Under the pieces are notes generated by a model that was not told where the DNA came from, did no database searches, and was given only the letters and a program-made list of their open reading frames with translations. Positions 46,625 to 58,200 of a DNA stretch of 64,000 nt are shown in pieces. The DNA is from Astrothelium macrocarpum (Eukaryota > Ascomycota > Dothideomycetes > Trypetheliales > Trypetheliaceae). The stretch's first letter is position 1. The number at the start of each line of letters is the position of its first letter. The stretch spans positions 1-64,000 of the forward strand of contig JAGEMR010000020.1 in NCBI GenBank assembly GCA_021030915.1, in the 5' to 3' direction. The position numbers and the translations under genes were made by a program.

Positions 46625-49600
46625 ATGAGAGGACCAAGACATCTTCTTCAGTCCCTCCTTTGGGGGACCATCGCTCTTACTACTACCGCTCAGTCTCCAT
46701 GGCCAGTCGCCGAGTATGCTCCGCGAAAGCAAGCCCCATCATCTGGTCCATCACCGCTGCGTTCCCGCGAAGTGGCGTCTGGTATCCTGCTCAAGATTAT
46801 GCCTTTGGGCGATTCCATCACCCAAGGCTTTCAATCCACCTCAGGGAATGGTTATAGACTTGACCTTCTAAATGATCTCACAAGCAGTGGAAGTCAAGTG
46901 CTCTTCGTTGGTGATCAGTCATCAGGGGACTTCTCCAACAATCAAGAAGAAGGATTCGACGGTTACACGATCAGTGAGATCGCTGCCGCATGCAAGAATG
47001 CTTTGAATCTTCAGCCAAATGTCGTCCTCATTCACGCAGGCACCAACGACATGAATGACAGTCCGCCACCTGAATCTTACGACGAGGCTCCAGATCGACT
47101 GGGCGCCCTGATTGACGAAGTCTTGTGTACCTGTCCTAATGCCACGCTCATTGTGGCGCAAATCATCTCCTCTACGAATGCTGGAGTTCAACCTCGCATC
47201 GACACATACAACGCCGCCATTCCCGCTGTCGTGGCGGAGAGGGTTGGAAAAGGCTTTAAGGTATTGACTGTTGACATGAGCTCAATAAACACCTTGGTAG
47301 ATGGTCTACATCCTACTGACGCAGGCTACAACCAAATGGCCACATTTTGGGACCAAGCGTTGCAACAAGCCAGTGACAATGGTTGGATAACCGCTCCTGA
47401 TCCCGAGACTAATTCTCACGGTGGCGGTGGCCAGAAGTGCGATAGTGGATTATTCTGGTATCCTGCCAACAATGCGAAAGCGATTGCTAGTGGCGTAGGT
47501 TCTGGTGGCAACGCTCACTTTACAAGTGATTGGGTGCCTTTCACTAAAGCAGCAACCGGGTGGGTCTCTCTATCCTATTTGGAATGGGAAAGGCTCTAAC
47601 AGGACTTTGCGACTACAGACTTGGCTTGAATGGAACAGGTGTCCAATTTGGAGATCTCGATGGCGATGGGAAAGCGGATTACCTCTGGATCAACGCAACC
47701 AGCGGAGCAATGATAGCCTATCTCAACAAATGGGACACATCCTCCAACACCCCAGGCTGGGTTCCTGTCAATGGTGGCCAGCCGATCGCCAGCGGTGTAG
47801 GAAATGGGTCCCACGTTCGGTTGGCCGATGTTACCGGGTGAGTAGGCCGTGGAGCGCAATTACCTCCGCAAGTCCACCGCAACGACTAATCTCTCGGCTT
47901 AGGGACGGGAAGGTAGACTACCTTTACCTGTCTGACGGGGGAGCCGTAGATCTTTACGAAAACGGCGGACCCCAGGGGAGTGGCTGGGGCTTTGAAGGAG
48001 CTAACCGGATCGCGACTGGAGTTCCTGGAGCTACTGCTACAAACATCGTCTTTGCTGATCTCAATGGTGACGGGAGATCTGACTACATACTGGTACATGA
48101 CAACGGTGCACTGGACGTATGGCTGAATATCGGCTCGTATGGATCTTCGAATATTACCTGGGTTCCTTACAGTAACATTGCAACGGGATTGGGCACTGCA
48201 AACATCAGTTTAGCCGATCTCGACGGAGATGGGCGGGCAGACTACTTGATTTTCGACACAGACGGTGGCGTGAGCGGCTATCTCAACATCCGAACTGATA
48301 ACGAAGGTCAACCGAGCTGGGTCTCTCAAGGCGGTGCAAAGTCCATTGCCACTGGCGTAGCACCTTACTCTCAAATTAGGATGGCGGATATAAACGGTAC
48401 GTCTCCTGTATATTGCTTTCTGCCTCAATAGCGCTGACAATTCACCAGGTGACGGAAAGGTGTTGCACATTCACTCGACGTCAATGCAGTATCTTTGTGA
48501 CTGACGTTGCTCGCTAGGCTGACTACGTGGTCGTCGACAACGATTCTGGAGCTATCGACGTCTACATCAACGATGGAAGTGCTTCGACTTGGACCATTGG
48601 AGATGGTGTCCGACTCGGCGATTTAGACGGTAAGAGTCTTGCGCAAAACAAGAACACGAATGTCGTCAAGACCTGATGCGATACTGTTACAGGAGATGGT
48701 GCCGATGACTACATCCAAATCAACGCGCAAGGTCAACTCACTGGTTACATCAACGGCGGCCAGTCCTCGGATGCACCTAACGGATGGGTATGGGTCGGGG
48801 CGAACGACGGCAACCTCATCGCCACTGGCGTTGGTGCACTGGGCTCGCAGATCCACATGGCGGATATAGATGGCGATGGAAAGGTCGACTATCTTATCGT
48901 AGACCCTGAGACCGGCGCAACTTCATGGTACCAAAATGGAGGGGCGAACGCAGCTGCCAATGGAGGCTGGGATTGGATCGAGAAAGGTCAAATCGCGAGT
49001 GGAATCGGCGACGGTGCTGGTGTTCAATTCGCTGACATAGTAAGCCCCCAGCCATTTGGACAGCGAGAGTGGCCGGCTAACCATGTTTGGCATAGGATGG
49101 CGATGGTCGTGAGTTTCTTACACATATCCGGAATCATCGCATCTGCTGAAGTAAAGTTAGGGGCCGACTACATCTGGGTAGACAAGAATGGTGCTGCTAT
49201 AGTCTACATTAATGCTGTGGGGAAGATCCCGCAGAATTTCATCTCGACCAACAACGGCAACCCTATTGCGACTGGTGCCGGAGGTAGTCGAGAGCAGATT
49301 CGGTTTGCAGACTTAAATGTAAGCATATGATTGCACCTATACACACAGCATATTGCTAATGCTTCCAAAGGGCGACGTATGCACAGTCCCCTTACCTACG
49401 CCGCTGGAAGCGGTCGGCTGATCGATACTGCAGGGCCAAGCTGATTACATCATCGTCGACACCATCAACGGTGCCATTTCTGCGTAAGCCTCTGCGTCAC
49501 AAAAATCAACATTGGTGAAGATCATGCGCTGACTTTTGAAGCTACTACAACGGAGGTGCAGACAGCAGCGCGAATGGCGGTTGGATATGGATTCCTCAGG

Positions 49601-51153
49601 GCCAGATTGCGAGCGGAATCGGCTTTTCCGGCCCGGACATCATCTTTGGGAACCTCTTGGGTACTGGTCGTGCTTCCTACGTCGCCGTCTCCTCCGCCTC
49701 CGGCGCCATTACGGCATACCAGAACGGTTGTCAGAATCTAGACCCGTCCGCACCATCTTCTTCCTCAGGAGGTGGCTCTGATGCATCGTGTGGGTTACCG
49801 CCATTACCTCCTGGATCAACGCCACCGGAAAGCCCACCTGGGTCACCGCCGGGCTCTCCACCAGGTTCGCCGCCAGGTTCGCCGCCTGGATCTCCGCCTG
49901 GTAGTCCCCCTGGATCTCCGCCTGGTTCTCCACCAGGTTCACCGCCTGGTAGCCCCCCTGGATCTCCTCCGGGTTCTCCTCCGGGTTCGCCGCCTGGTAG
50001 CCCACCTGGTTCGCCGCCTGGATCTCCACCTGGTAGCCCCCCTGGATCTCCGCCTGGATCTCCCCCTGGTTCCCCGCCTGGTTCCCCGCCTGGCAGTCCC
50101 CCCGGATCCCCGCCTGGTAGCCCCCCTGGATCTCCTCCAGGTTCTCCTCCGGGTTCTCCTCCGGGTTCTCCTCCGGGTTCTCCTCCGGGTTCTCCTCCAG
50201 GTTCTCCTCCAAGTTCGCCGCCTGGTAGCCCCCCTGGATCCCCGCCTGGTTCTCCACCAGGCTCGCCGCCAGGTTCACCGCCTGGTAGCCCTCCTGGATC
50301 GCCGCCGGGCTCACCACCAGGATCTCCACCGGGGACGCCTCCAGGCTCTCCACCATCTAGCCCATCCTGCAGTATCGACGACCCAAATGCAGATGATCCT
50401 GATATCACGCCAATAGATCCACCGCCAGGCACCTTGCCGCCAGGTGTTACTCCACCAAGCTCTCCGCCATCGTCGCCCAGCCCGACACCGGCTCCCTCAT
50501 TCATTCCATGCAACCACCAGGATCAAAACCCCGATCTCAGCATTACTTCTGGATATTGCGTATGCTCTGGTACGACCTTCTCGGAGACAGTCGATTCCAG
50601 CGTCACACCTGCCAATAGCTGCGCTTACACCACGCTTCCTCCAACTGGCATTACGATCACCACACCTGCGCCTTCGGTCACGACGGATTTGGGAAATTGC
50701 CAGGTGTGTACCCAAGTATCGCCTAATCAAGACAATTGCAACACCATCCCTAGCTGTTCACCAACCCCCATCGCCAGCATGGTCGTCATATCCGAGGTTG
50801 GTTCGCACAATGGAGGCGAAGACGCCTACGCGAACGGCTTTGACGTGAGTCAAGGAGGCTTTTCCAAACCCGGCTCTGGCCCTGGCTCGTTCTACTGTAC
50901 AGGTTCGGGCCTGTTCGTTGAACTGGTCGAGGGCACAGGCGCCACTCTGCCAGCCGACTGGTCACAAGGCGGTTGGACATTCGACAGTACAAACTGGGGT
51001 CCTTGCACTTTCAATGTGTCTGGCAATCAGGCGACGACTATCTGTGATGGCATGCCTACTAATCGCGCATGGAGCTGTTCACATGATGGTGGTGCCATCA
51101 CAAAATGTACCGGCGGCCAAAACGCCACGCTGCTCTTCACGTGTGCTGCATGA
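46625..51153 (+). CDS. Secreted SGNH/GDSL hydrolase fused to FG-GAP repeats, a (PPGS)n linker and a C-terminal domain
   Basis: Predicted 1318-aa secreted protein. Eleven exons: 46625-47559, 47619-47837, 47903-48396, 48449-48459, 48518-48629, 48693-49039, 49096-49108, 49161-49318, 49371-49376, 49434-49483, 49542-51153 (3957 nt). After a signal peptide (LLQSLLWGTIALTTTAQ), an SGNH hydrolase shows GDSITQGF near residue 62, GTND near 139 and DGLHP near 226. Then come seven or more FG-GAP/VCBS repeats with calcium-loop motifs (DLDGDGKADYL, DLNGDGRSDYI, DIDGDGKVDYL). A proline-rich PPGS linker is encoded at about 49826-50355. The Cys-containing C-terminal domain (about 50760-51153, MVVISEVGSHNGGEDAY to LLFTCAA) is not recognised. 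An extracellular esterase or glycan deacetylase with a repeat-mediated surface role is inferred from the domains. Confidence 0.9.
49826..50355 (+). repeat. Coding minisatellite, 12-bp unit encoding PPGS
   Basis: More than 40 tandem 12-bp units encode Pro-Pro-Gly-Ser, with synonymous variation and rare changes (PPSS, PPGT). Longer blocks recur within the array, as expected of repeated unequal exchange. It lies inside the last exon of the SGNH/FG-GAP gene and keeps its frame. Confidence 0.95.
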
Positions 51154-52647
51154 TTGCATCTCGTCTTTGATGCATTGGATTCCGAGCTCCATGGTCTTTA
51201 CTATAGAGATTCTCTGTAGACGAATGCCAGCATATGTGGGCTCTCATACTCTTACCTCGCATTCTTCCCTTTCGAGGCTCAAGCGATCGGGTTCATCCAA
51301 GTTCGTGAAGAGAGATACGTAGGAAAGATTGGCCCTCGTGTGATGCCTGTGAGGTTTTTCAAAGTTGTGTTAGTGAAAAGGAACGCTTGGTCAATGATGG
51401 CGATTTTATACTTTGCGTTTTACTGAATCTTGAGAATTGGCAAACAAGCCATCAAAGACGAACATTGTGCTCCATTCCACTTGCACGGCAATAAGTACTG
51501 GTTGGAAGGATGGCGAGCAAAATTGGGGGCCTCCGAAGTTAGATTAGTTCACTGCCAACTATTTCAGTGAACAAGTGACCCTCTCCAAGTGCAAGATATT
51601 ATCGGCCAAAGAACTAACCCTTGATTTCTAGCCCTTATGCTTTCATTCGGAGCCTGCACTGGCCTGCTAAGTATAGTTTAACAGTGACAAGCTTTGGCTA
51701 TGAAACCAAAAGGCAACCATTTCACTCCTAAGTGATGGCGGTACGTATTTGTTCAAGACAGACCGAGTTTAGTAGATTTTTAGGACTACATAGGCTAGAT
51801 TCAGAGACCGCTTTGGCCATCAATATGCACGGCTCCATGGACAGTCTCAAGTCCAAAACATCTATAAGGAAATCCTCAATATACACCCACCTCTTGCACC
51901 TGTGCCCTATAAAAGGCAAGCTGGAGTATTTGTCACGATTTAAAGGTAGCAAATGTAAAGAAAATTAATATTGGCGAAACATCACGCTCTCAAGCAGGGG
52001 CAGTCCCTCCAGGTAACCCTGATTTTCTACGCGATTACTCATCTCACGCACAATCCATTCTACCTTACGCATTTTTGGACCCCACCACGCGCTTACCGAT
52101 TTTGCGCACATTGATTTCTATGCGCTCTTTGACTCTACATTAGGTACTTTCTGATTCTACGCATTCGCCGATCTCATATTTTCTCTCCACCTACGCATTT
52201 TTTGGCCCCACACATTCTTTTATTTTACGCACTGATTCTCTTACCCTTTCTACGATCTGCTCGAAAAATATTAGAAAGTTGATTAAAAACTTGAGACATC
52301 AATATAAATTCTCAAGGAAAAAACCCGTTTTTGGTTCAATAACAGTGCTGAATAACAATCGGCAAAAACTGATTTGGAGTACATTAAATTTAGGCGCCGT
52401 CCCTGTTATCCCAGTATTGGCGGTCTGGATGAACCAAAGCAGCGGCACTGGAGCTGAAACGGGCACCGAATTCCCTAGCACATAGCCTTACTGGAGTAAG
52501 TATGGTCATTAGTGTCTATATTGTTCTGTATAATCGAACTAATATTGCAGTCTCAGCTATTCAGAATGTCGATCTATCTGCCCCTATTCAGCGAGCACAT
52601 ATCGAACTCAACTCACAACATTCCAAGCTTGTCATTTCATCTAGTAC
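51154..52647. other. Intergenic, no gene seen
   Basis: Short frames only. The segment 52030-52240 has a loose repetition of CTACGCAT-like words in pyrimidine-rich sequence, without a fixed period. No RNA gene was recognised. Confidence 0.4.
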
Positions 52648-53397
52648 CTATCCATCCTCATGAAGGCGATGGCGTCTATTGCTTGACTTGGCAGCAGTAT
52701 TGGGCACTCGTACTTGTGATTCGTCATCGACCTGGCGCAGCTGCCACCGTCCGTCTCTCTGTGGATACGTTAACGGCGAGACTGGCTGCAACGTAGATCG
52801 CTTGCGCCTTTCCGTCTCTGGGAGCGGCCTGTGTCGATGTTGATAGTTGCTCATATCGCGCCTTCCTTGAGCGTCCAATGGCTCAAAACAAGCTCGATTG
52901 AATCCTGTTAGGTTCCCCTCTGGATGTGCCATGGCGCCGACTACGTCCCCGTTACGCCTAGCCACTCCCCTAATTGAGCCTAGGTCATTCAGTGAGCGAA
53001 AGATCTGTTCATGATCACGTCGATCCACATGCCGACTGATCTGCTGTGCGTGAGCCGGCCTCCGATCATAATCGTACTGTCGTTGCCGTAGTCTAACTGG
53101 TAGCACAGGGATTTCGTATAGCTCCGCGCCTGAAGGTCCGACATCTACGGCTTCAAAATTTCGCCGTCTTGCGTCGACAAGCCCCTCACTATTACGATAA
53201 ACGTGTGGAAAGCGGCGTGATGTGCGAGATGAAACGTTCGCAAGAGGAGCAAGCTGAACTTGGTGGTGGAGAACCAAAGCAGGTATGTTCTCACGCGCCG
53301 TTCTATATTGCTTGAACAAAAGAAGTATTAGACGAGTCAACAGCTCAGTGCTTGAAGGAAAATACGCGAATATGCACAGATTGGTCAAGTGGCACAA
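52648..53397 (-). CDS. Hypothetical open frame, weak support
   Basis: A 249-codon frame encodes an Arg-rich polar protein (RRRNFEAVDVG, RQRQYDYDRRPAHAQQ) without a domain I recognise, signal peptide or confirmed intron. Length alone supports it. It could be a real lineage-specific gene, a decayed mobile element fragment or chance. Confidence 0.25.
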   Translation of the reverse strand: MCHLTNLCIFAYFPSSTELLTRLILLLFKQYRTARENIPALVLHHQVQLAPLANVSSRTSRRFPHVYRNSEGLVDARRRNFEAVDVGPSGAELYEIPVLPVRLRQRQYDYDRRPAHAQQISRHVDRRDHEQIFRSLNDLGSIRGVARRNGDVVGAMAHPEGNLTGFNRACFEPLDAQGRRDMSNYQHRHRPLPETERRKRSTLQPVSPLTYPQRDGRWQLRQVDDESQVRVPNTAAKSSNRRHRLHEDG

Positions 53398-54524
53398 AAC
53401 TGAGATAGGGCCAACTAAATCCGGTTAGCATCATAGAGGCGAAGGTATGCCTGCAAAGCCAGTGCGGCGACCTTCAATTCCGAACTCTCTTTTCAGCTGT
53501 GCAAAATAGGAAAAGTACGGGTCATAGTGAGGAGCTAGATTACTAGATTTTCGTAGATATCCTCAGAATTTCGCCTGCTACGAGCCGAAGGATGATCATT
53601 CATTGTACTTTTTCAAGATAACTTTTGTGACTTCGTCAGTTTCGATCAAGAATCAACCTGCGCTGGAAGTTGAGACATACTACTCGGACCTATTAGCAGA
53701 GCAAGTCAGGACCCCAATAGACAGAGTAGGGGGCGACTAGTCCTAGTATGTGCGCACCAAATCATATGAGGAAAGGTGGGTAGTTTCCAAAGAAGTACAA
53801 CGAAGCACTGGCAAATATCGCTGTTGCACTCCGAAGCGCAGGTCTCTTTTGGGGCAGCATGCAATGTAGCATAGGACAGAGTGTACCATGTCTTACCTTA
53901 CCTTACCTCCTTATCATTGCCGGTTGTTTGCGCTGTTGCGGAAAATTGTGAATACCCTGGTGACATTTCTGAATATCACATCAGTGTTTCAGGAGATCAT
54001 GTGCTCCTTTGGAAATAGTGACAAGCTTGGTTATGCGTTTAAGCTATTAATCACACGTGGTCAAGCACACAGCCAAGTGTGTGTTGAGATCCAATACCTG
54101 ACGTAGGTAGGGTTTCATACTACATTCGCAAAAAACGTTGATTGCCATTTCAGAGCCGAGAAGCGCCACGTGGCACACGCAAGCGTTATGCCATAGATTT
54201 CTCCGCATGCGGTTCATGATTCTTTACGTTCGTAGCCAAATGCGAGCTAAGACTTGTGAAATAGGGTAGCAGAAAATAGCAACCTACGCGATCCTGCTCT
54301 TAATTATTGCGTGGTTAGTAGCAAGAACGCGGTAGAACAGGATGGAAAGGGTGACTCATAGCTATCCTAGATAAAAGAGTCGTTCAAGGTTCGAATCTAT
54401 TCACTTCACTACGATTGGTTGACGTACTGAAACAAGGATAGTAGCGACGACAGTCTGAGTACCTCATAGCCTAGGTTCATTTAGCGACAACGCACATAGC
54501 GTCTATGACAGTATCGATTCCACA
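53398..54524. other. Intergenic, no gene seen
   Basis: No conserved frame. A GGTTCGAATC word at about 54389 resembles a tRNA T-loop, but no cloverleaf can be drawn around it. Confidence 0.4.
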
Positions 54525-55488
54525 ATGAACAAAAATGACATGCAAGAACTCTGGGATACTAGGATCAGCGTTGAGATGGCCGATTGGGAAGCTGACGAAA
54601 TTAATATCGCACGAATCTTCCGCGACTACCTTCTTGCGGACACGACACCGGAGAGCGCCGCTGAACAAATGGACGTCGCGTATGAGGACCATATACGATC
54701 TGACCCGCTACTAAAATTTGAAGAACATAAAGGCTTGGGGGGATTCTTGAGCAGCTTCTATGACATTCTTTTCACTATAACAGTGCATATCCCATATGAT
54801 AGCGAAAGACAGGATGATTTGATCATGCTCTTGCTGGAGCTGAGAAAATTGCCAAAGAGAAGATTTAAGCTATGGGGAGTCCGTACTACCCGCCATTGTA
54901 GATGAAAACTTGCTTACTGATGTACAGGAAGATTGCATTCTCTGGACCTGGGAACCAGTCTTGGCAGTTTCAGTCGAGGATAGATGGAATGGATATTGTC
55001 GTAAGTGATGTTACTAATCCTCGAACAACATGGACCCACCAATCAATCTCCTCATAGCCGTCTCCGACGAATCAGCCGCCAACTCTGATGTCCTTGAATC
55101 TTGGGCCAACTTCTCGGCCTTCCTCGCCCGCTTCATTTCCGCAGGACTGTATGATCGATACGAAAAGAAATCTCAGTATAGATATGCATCCATCGATATA
55201 CCTGAAGGACTCGAGATAGTCGACTCAACTAAGCCTACACCACTACTGCGATGTAAAGAGCTGGTGGCCATGAACTGGATTAGATATGCTGAGAGCGCGA
55301 TCGAGACGCTGTGTTTTGGCTTGGACCTGGGCAAAGACTTCGGATCGGAAAGATGGAGACGTTGGGCGAATAGATTGAAAGAAATTGAGGCTGATGGTGA
55401 TGTTGGGTCTAAGTTCCAAGAGATCGCGGGAAAATCGTGGAGGAGGATGGCGAAAATGCACCCGGAGCTATTCCAAAAACAGCTATAG
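54525..55488 (+). CDS. DUF3632-family protein
   Basis: Predicted soluble 285-aa protein from three exons, 54525-54878, 54928-55000 and 55058-55488 (858 nt). The junctions give FKLWGEDCILWTWEP and VEDRWNGYCPVSDESAANSD. The second intron has a GTAAGT donor and a GTTACTAAT branch site; the first uses a weaker GTCCGT donor. The pattern of an N-terminal helical part (FLSSFYDILFTITVHIP), RDxW-like centre, WANFSAFLARFISAGL and a C-terminal helical part is that of the fungal DUF3632 family. The function of that family is unknown. No membrane segment or signal peptide. Confidence 0.78.
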
Positions 55489-56514
55489 TTTACTCGGTAC
55501 TTTATGCTCGGGGATGCGTGCGATGCAAGACGCATGGGCTCAACCGTATCCTACTCTTACGTGTACTATAGTTGTACGCATTTTTAGGTTCTACATGCTG
55601 AGGAATAATCGAGCAGCTGCTTATTACTCTAGCCATGTAGCTTCTTGGCACTTGCGCTGATACCCAGTCCAATTCTGATCCACTTATTTCTTAATCAGGT
55701 AATCCAGGGCAGTGCTCTGACAGATTGACTCATTTAACCCCACTTATACCTTTAACCTATCACTCGAAACCTGCATCTGTAGCGTGATAACCGTTTTCAT
55801 ATCTGGTGCGTCTCTTACCAACGAATTCTCCAAGACAACATCATTGTGAATCTATTTTTGGTTTTACTGAGGTAAACCATGTGCTAGGAAATTAGTGGCC
55901 GGATTTGCCGTTTGAGGAAAATTGTTCTCGTTCTGGCGGATTTTGATAGGAGTTCTCCGTACATCGTGCATGGGCTCACATTGTAGGGCCGAAGTAGAGT
56001 AGAATCCGTAGAGTACTTGACAAATCTAAATGTCAAATACACAACATGCACAATTGCTTTCCTTTAGCCAATGCTACAACAACAAGTAGCTGGTAAAATA
56101 AGGGGCTAACATGAGCAAGAAAATCTTTAGCTTGGATCAATGACCCGCTTAGTGACTGTTGGAATGTTTGCTTGTTTTCATGAGAAGTGAATTACAAGAG
56201 TTCTTGGTCTAGGAGCAGCAGCAGATGTGAACTATGCAAGTACGCTGCGGGAAGGAACATACGGCACTAAACAACACCTCATCTTGTACCTAGCTATTTA
56301 GTTTTTACAACAACCAATTCATCTTTACCTTTTCAACGCCATGACCACATGCAGTCGCTACCACAGAATAGTAGCCTCTTCAAGCCCTAAGAGGTAGCTT
56401 CCAGAAAACAGGACTATGGCGACATTGAGCAATCAGTATGATGGAAACCTGTGTTCTGTCTGCATGAAAACTGACGTTGCTAGCCTTTTCCGATAGCCAT
56501 GCGCACGAGAAGAC
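55489..56514. other. Intergenic; holds one copy of a short dispersed repeat
   Basis: No gene is supported. Positions 55899-55947 match 38713-38757. Confidence 0.4.
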
Positions 56515-57079
56515 GGCACGCACCTTGGCCGATTAGAGGATGTTATAGACCGAGCATCGTACTGCGCGCTCTGTGAGACTATACTAGCATCGCTCTCATC
56601 TCCGTTGCCTTATCAGATAACCGACGCAATGTCGCCCCTTCGACGGCTACAGAACGATGGTGCCGGGACAAATTGCTGGCTTACAGCTACTGCATCTTTG
56701 AAGAGTATAGCTATTGTATCTTTGAAGACTCTGAAGCTTCCATCCATGGTCAGGAAAAAGGGTTCAGACCAGCTGTATCCACGTTGCACCCGAACAAGAA
56801 CTCCGATCGCCAGCACGACTTTGCACGTCAGAGCCACTCGGACAACATTCAATTATCTACATCCTCAGCAGAGAGCCTGGAATTGTCTTCCCGGTTTCAT
56901 GGCTGCGCTGTATCAAGAAGATGAGTGGAATTGCAACAAACTAGGCAATGGCTCGATATGTGCAAAACCGTACATGAGAGCATTTGCGAACATCCAGAAT
57001 TCCAGGATAAGATGCCGGTTACAATGGAAAGACCAGAAAATCTAGGTTTTCCCATCTCCACGGTCAAAATTAGACGGGC
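56515..57079 (+). pseudogene. HET-domain (heterokaryon incompatibility) gene fragment
   Basis: The plus strand reads HLGRLEDVIDRASYCALCET and, after a frame change near 56700, continues to FHGCAVSRR, a TGA stop at 56922-56924, then QQTRQWLDMCKTVHESICEH in the same frame. The order RAxYCxLC followed by W(L)xxCxxxHxxxC is typical of the segment just before the HET domain. The HET core itself (SYVWG-type motif) is absent, and the fragment ends at the MITE at 57080. It is a remnant with a frame change, a stop and a truncation. Confidence 0.6.
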
Positions 57080-57310
57080 CACCAGTGGCTGCAATAAGAA
57101 ATGTCACCCGCGACCGCGATACATATCATCGCCGTAGGCTTCATAGGGAGAACCCCATACAATTCCAAGGTATCGGGGCCTATCAACAATTCAATAAGAA
57201 ATATCTCTTAGGATTTTCTCGACTATTATTGCTGAGGGCCTCCCTATGAGGTGTGTGGCAATCATAGCTTTCACGGTCGCGGATGTCATTTCTTATTGCA
57301 GTCACTGGTG
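57080..57310. mobile_element. MITE family A, copy 2 (231 bp, 4-bp target duplication GGGC)
   Basis: The left terminus begins CACCAGTGGCTGCAATAAG and the right, read inward, CACCAGTGACTGCAATAAG; both continue AAATG.CA. GGGC lies directly outside both ends (57076-57079, 57311-57314). Internal parts also match copy 1 at 31275 (GCCGTAG.CTTC, GGGCCTCCC). No coding capacity. Confidence 0.9.
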
Positions 57311-57514
57311 GGGCTTTCTGGACTGATATTTGGCTGATGTGGGTCAATGCAATGGTAGCATTGTAATGATAGTTACAGACTTGTAAATGAGTGTATGTAC
57401 AAAAAGAGTGATTGTACAAAAGTCTGTTTTGTGGGAAGTGCGCCCTCTAAAAGAGTGAAGGGGTTAAAACCCGGCGCTATCCTCTCTGGGAGGCCTCGGT
57501 GAGCCTTTGATCAT

Positions 57515-58200
57515 GAGTCTGCAAAGAAAAATTAGCAAACTGAATGACAGAAATCACGATACCATGCCAGCATGAATGGGGGTTGCCGTGGTAGAAGATA
57601 TGGGAATTTGATGAAAAATGGAAAAATGGGGGAACTTATGTTTTGGTGGGAGGAATCCCGTCTCCCTCAAGGGGCCATCAGGGCACCCTTGGTGTTTTGA
57701 TGAATGAGTCTGTGAAGAAAGATCAGCAAACTGAATAACAGAAATCACGATGTGATGCCAGCATGAATGAGGGTCGCCGTGGTAGAAGATATGGGAATTT
57801 GATGAAAAGTGGAATATGGGAAAACTTAGGTTTTTGTGGGAGGAAATCCGTCTCCCTCAAGGGGCCATCAGGGCACCCTTGGTATTGTGGTGAATGAGTC
57901 TGTGAAGAAAGATCAGCCAAACGAATCACAGAAATCACGATGCGATGCCAGCATGAATGGGGGCTGCCGTGGTGAAGAATGTTGACATATGGCAAAAGGT
58001 GGAAAAGGAGATGGCAAATAGAAAGAACTGAAAACTTACGTCTCAATGTGAGGAAACTCAGTTTCCTCAAGGGCCTTCATGGCCTAGCAGCAAAATACTG
58101 TAACCAAAAATTAGCCAACTGTAAAACCAAAGTCACAATAAGAGGCTAGCATGATGGCTGAGGGTTACCAAGATAAAGAACCTACATTTTGAGGCGAGCT
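57515..58200 (-). repeat. Tandem array, ~190-bp unit with exon/intron-like organisation
   Basis: Units begin at about 57515, 57706 and 57896 (on the plus strand GAGTCTG.(A/G)AAGAAA); a more diverged fourth unit begins near 58096. On the minus strand each unit has a ~70-nt segment (CAAGGGTGCCCTGATGGCCC in the close copies) followed by an intron-like ~120-nt segment: donor-like AAGTTTTC, a GCTAAT or GCTGAT branch-like site, and CTTTGCAG or CTTCACAG. The full GTAAGTTTTC donor survives only near 58038; the others read CTAAGT and ATAAGT. The 70-nt segments are not multiples of three, so a long reading frame is not maintained. Confidence 0.75.

Noticed and set aside
49731..50513. Minus-strand Gly/Glu/Pro-rich frame and other long frames over 49.7-50.4 kb
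   Set aside because: The 12-bp repeat keeps all six frames open; only the PPGS frame connects to the upstream exons and downstream domain.
52030..52240. Repeated CTACGCAT-like words
   Set aside because: Spacing is irregular and the words vary; this looks like compositionally biased sequence, not an ordered array.
54300..54420. tRNA-like signal (GGTTCGAATC) near 54389
   Set aside because: The T-loop word is right, but no acceptor, D or anticodon stem of proper length can be paired around it.
57515..58200. CRISPR array
   Set aside because: The unit is ~190 bp and nearly whole-length conserved, with no short repeat/spacer alternation, and the genome is eukaryotic.
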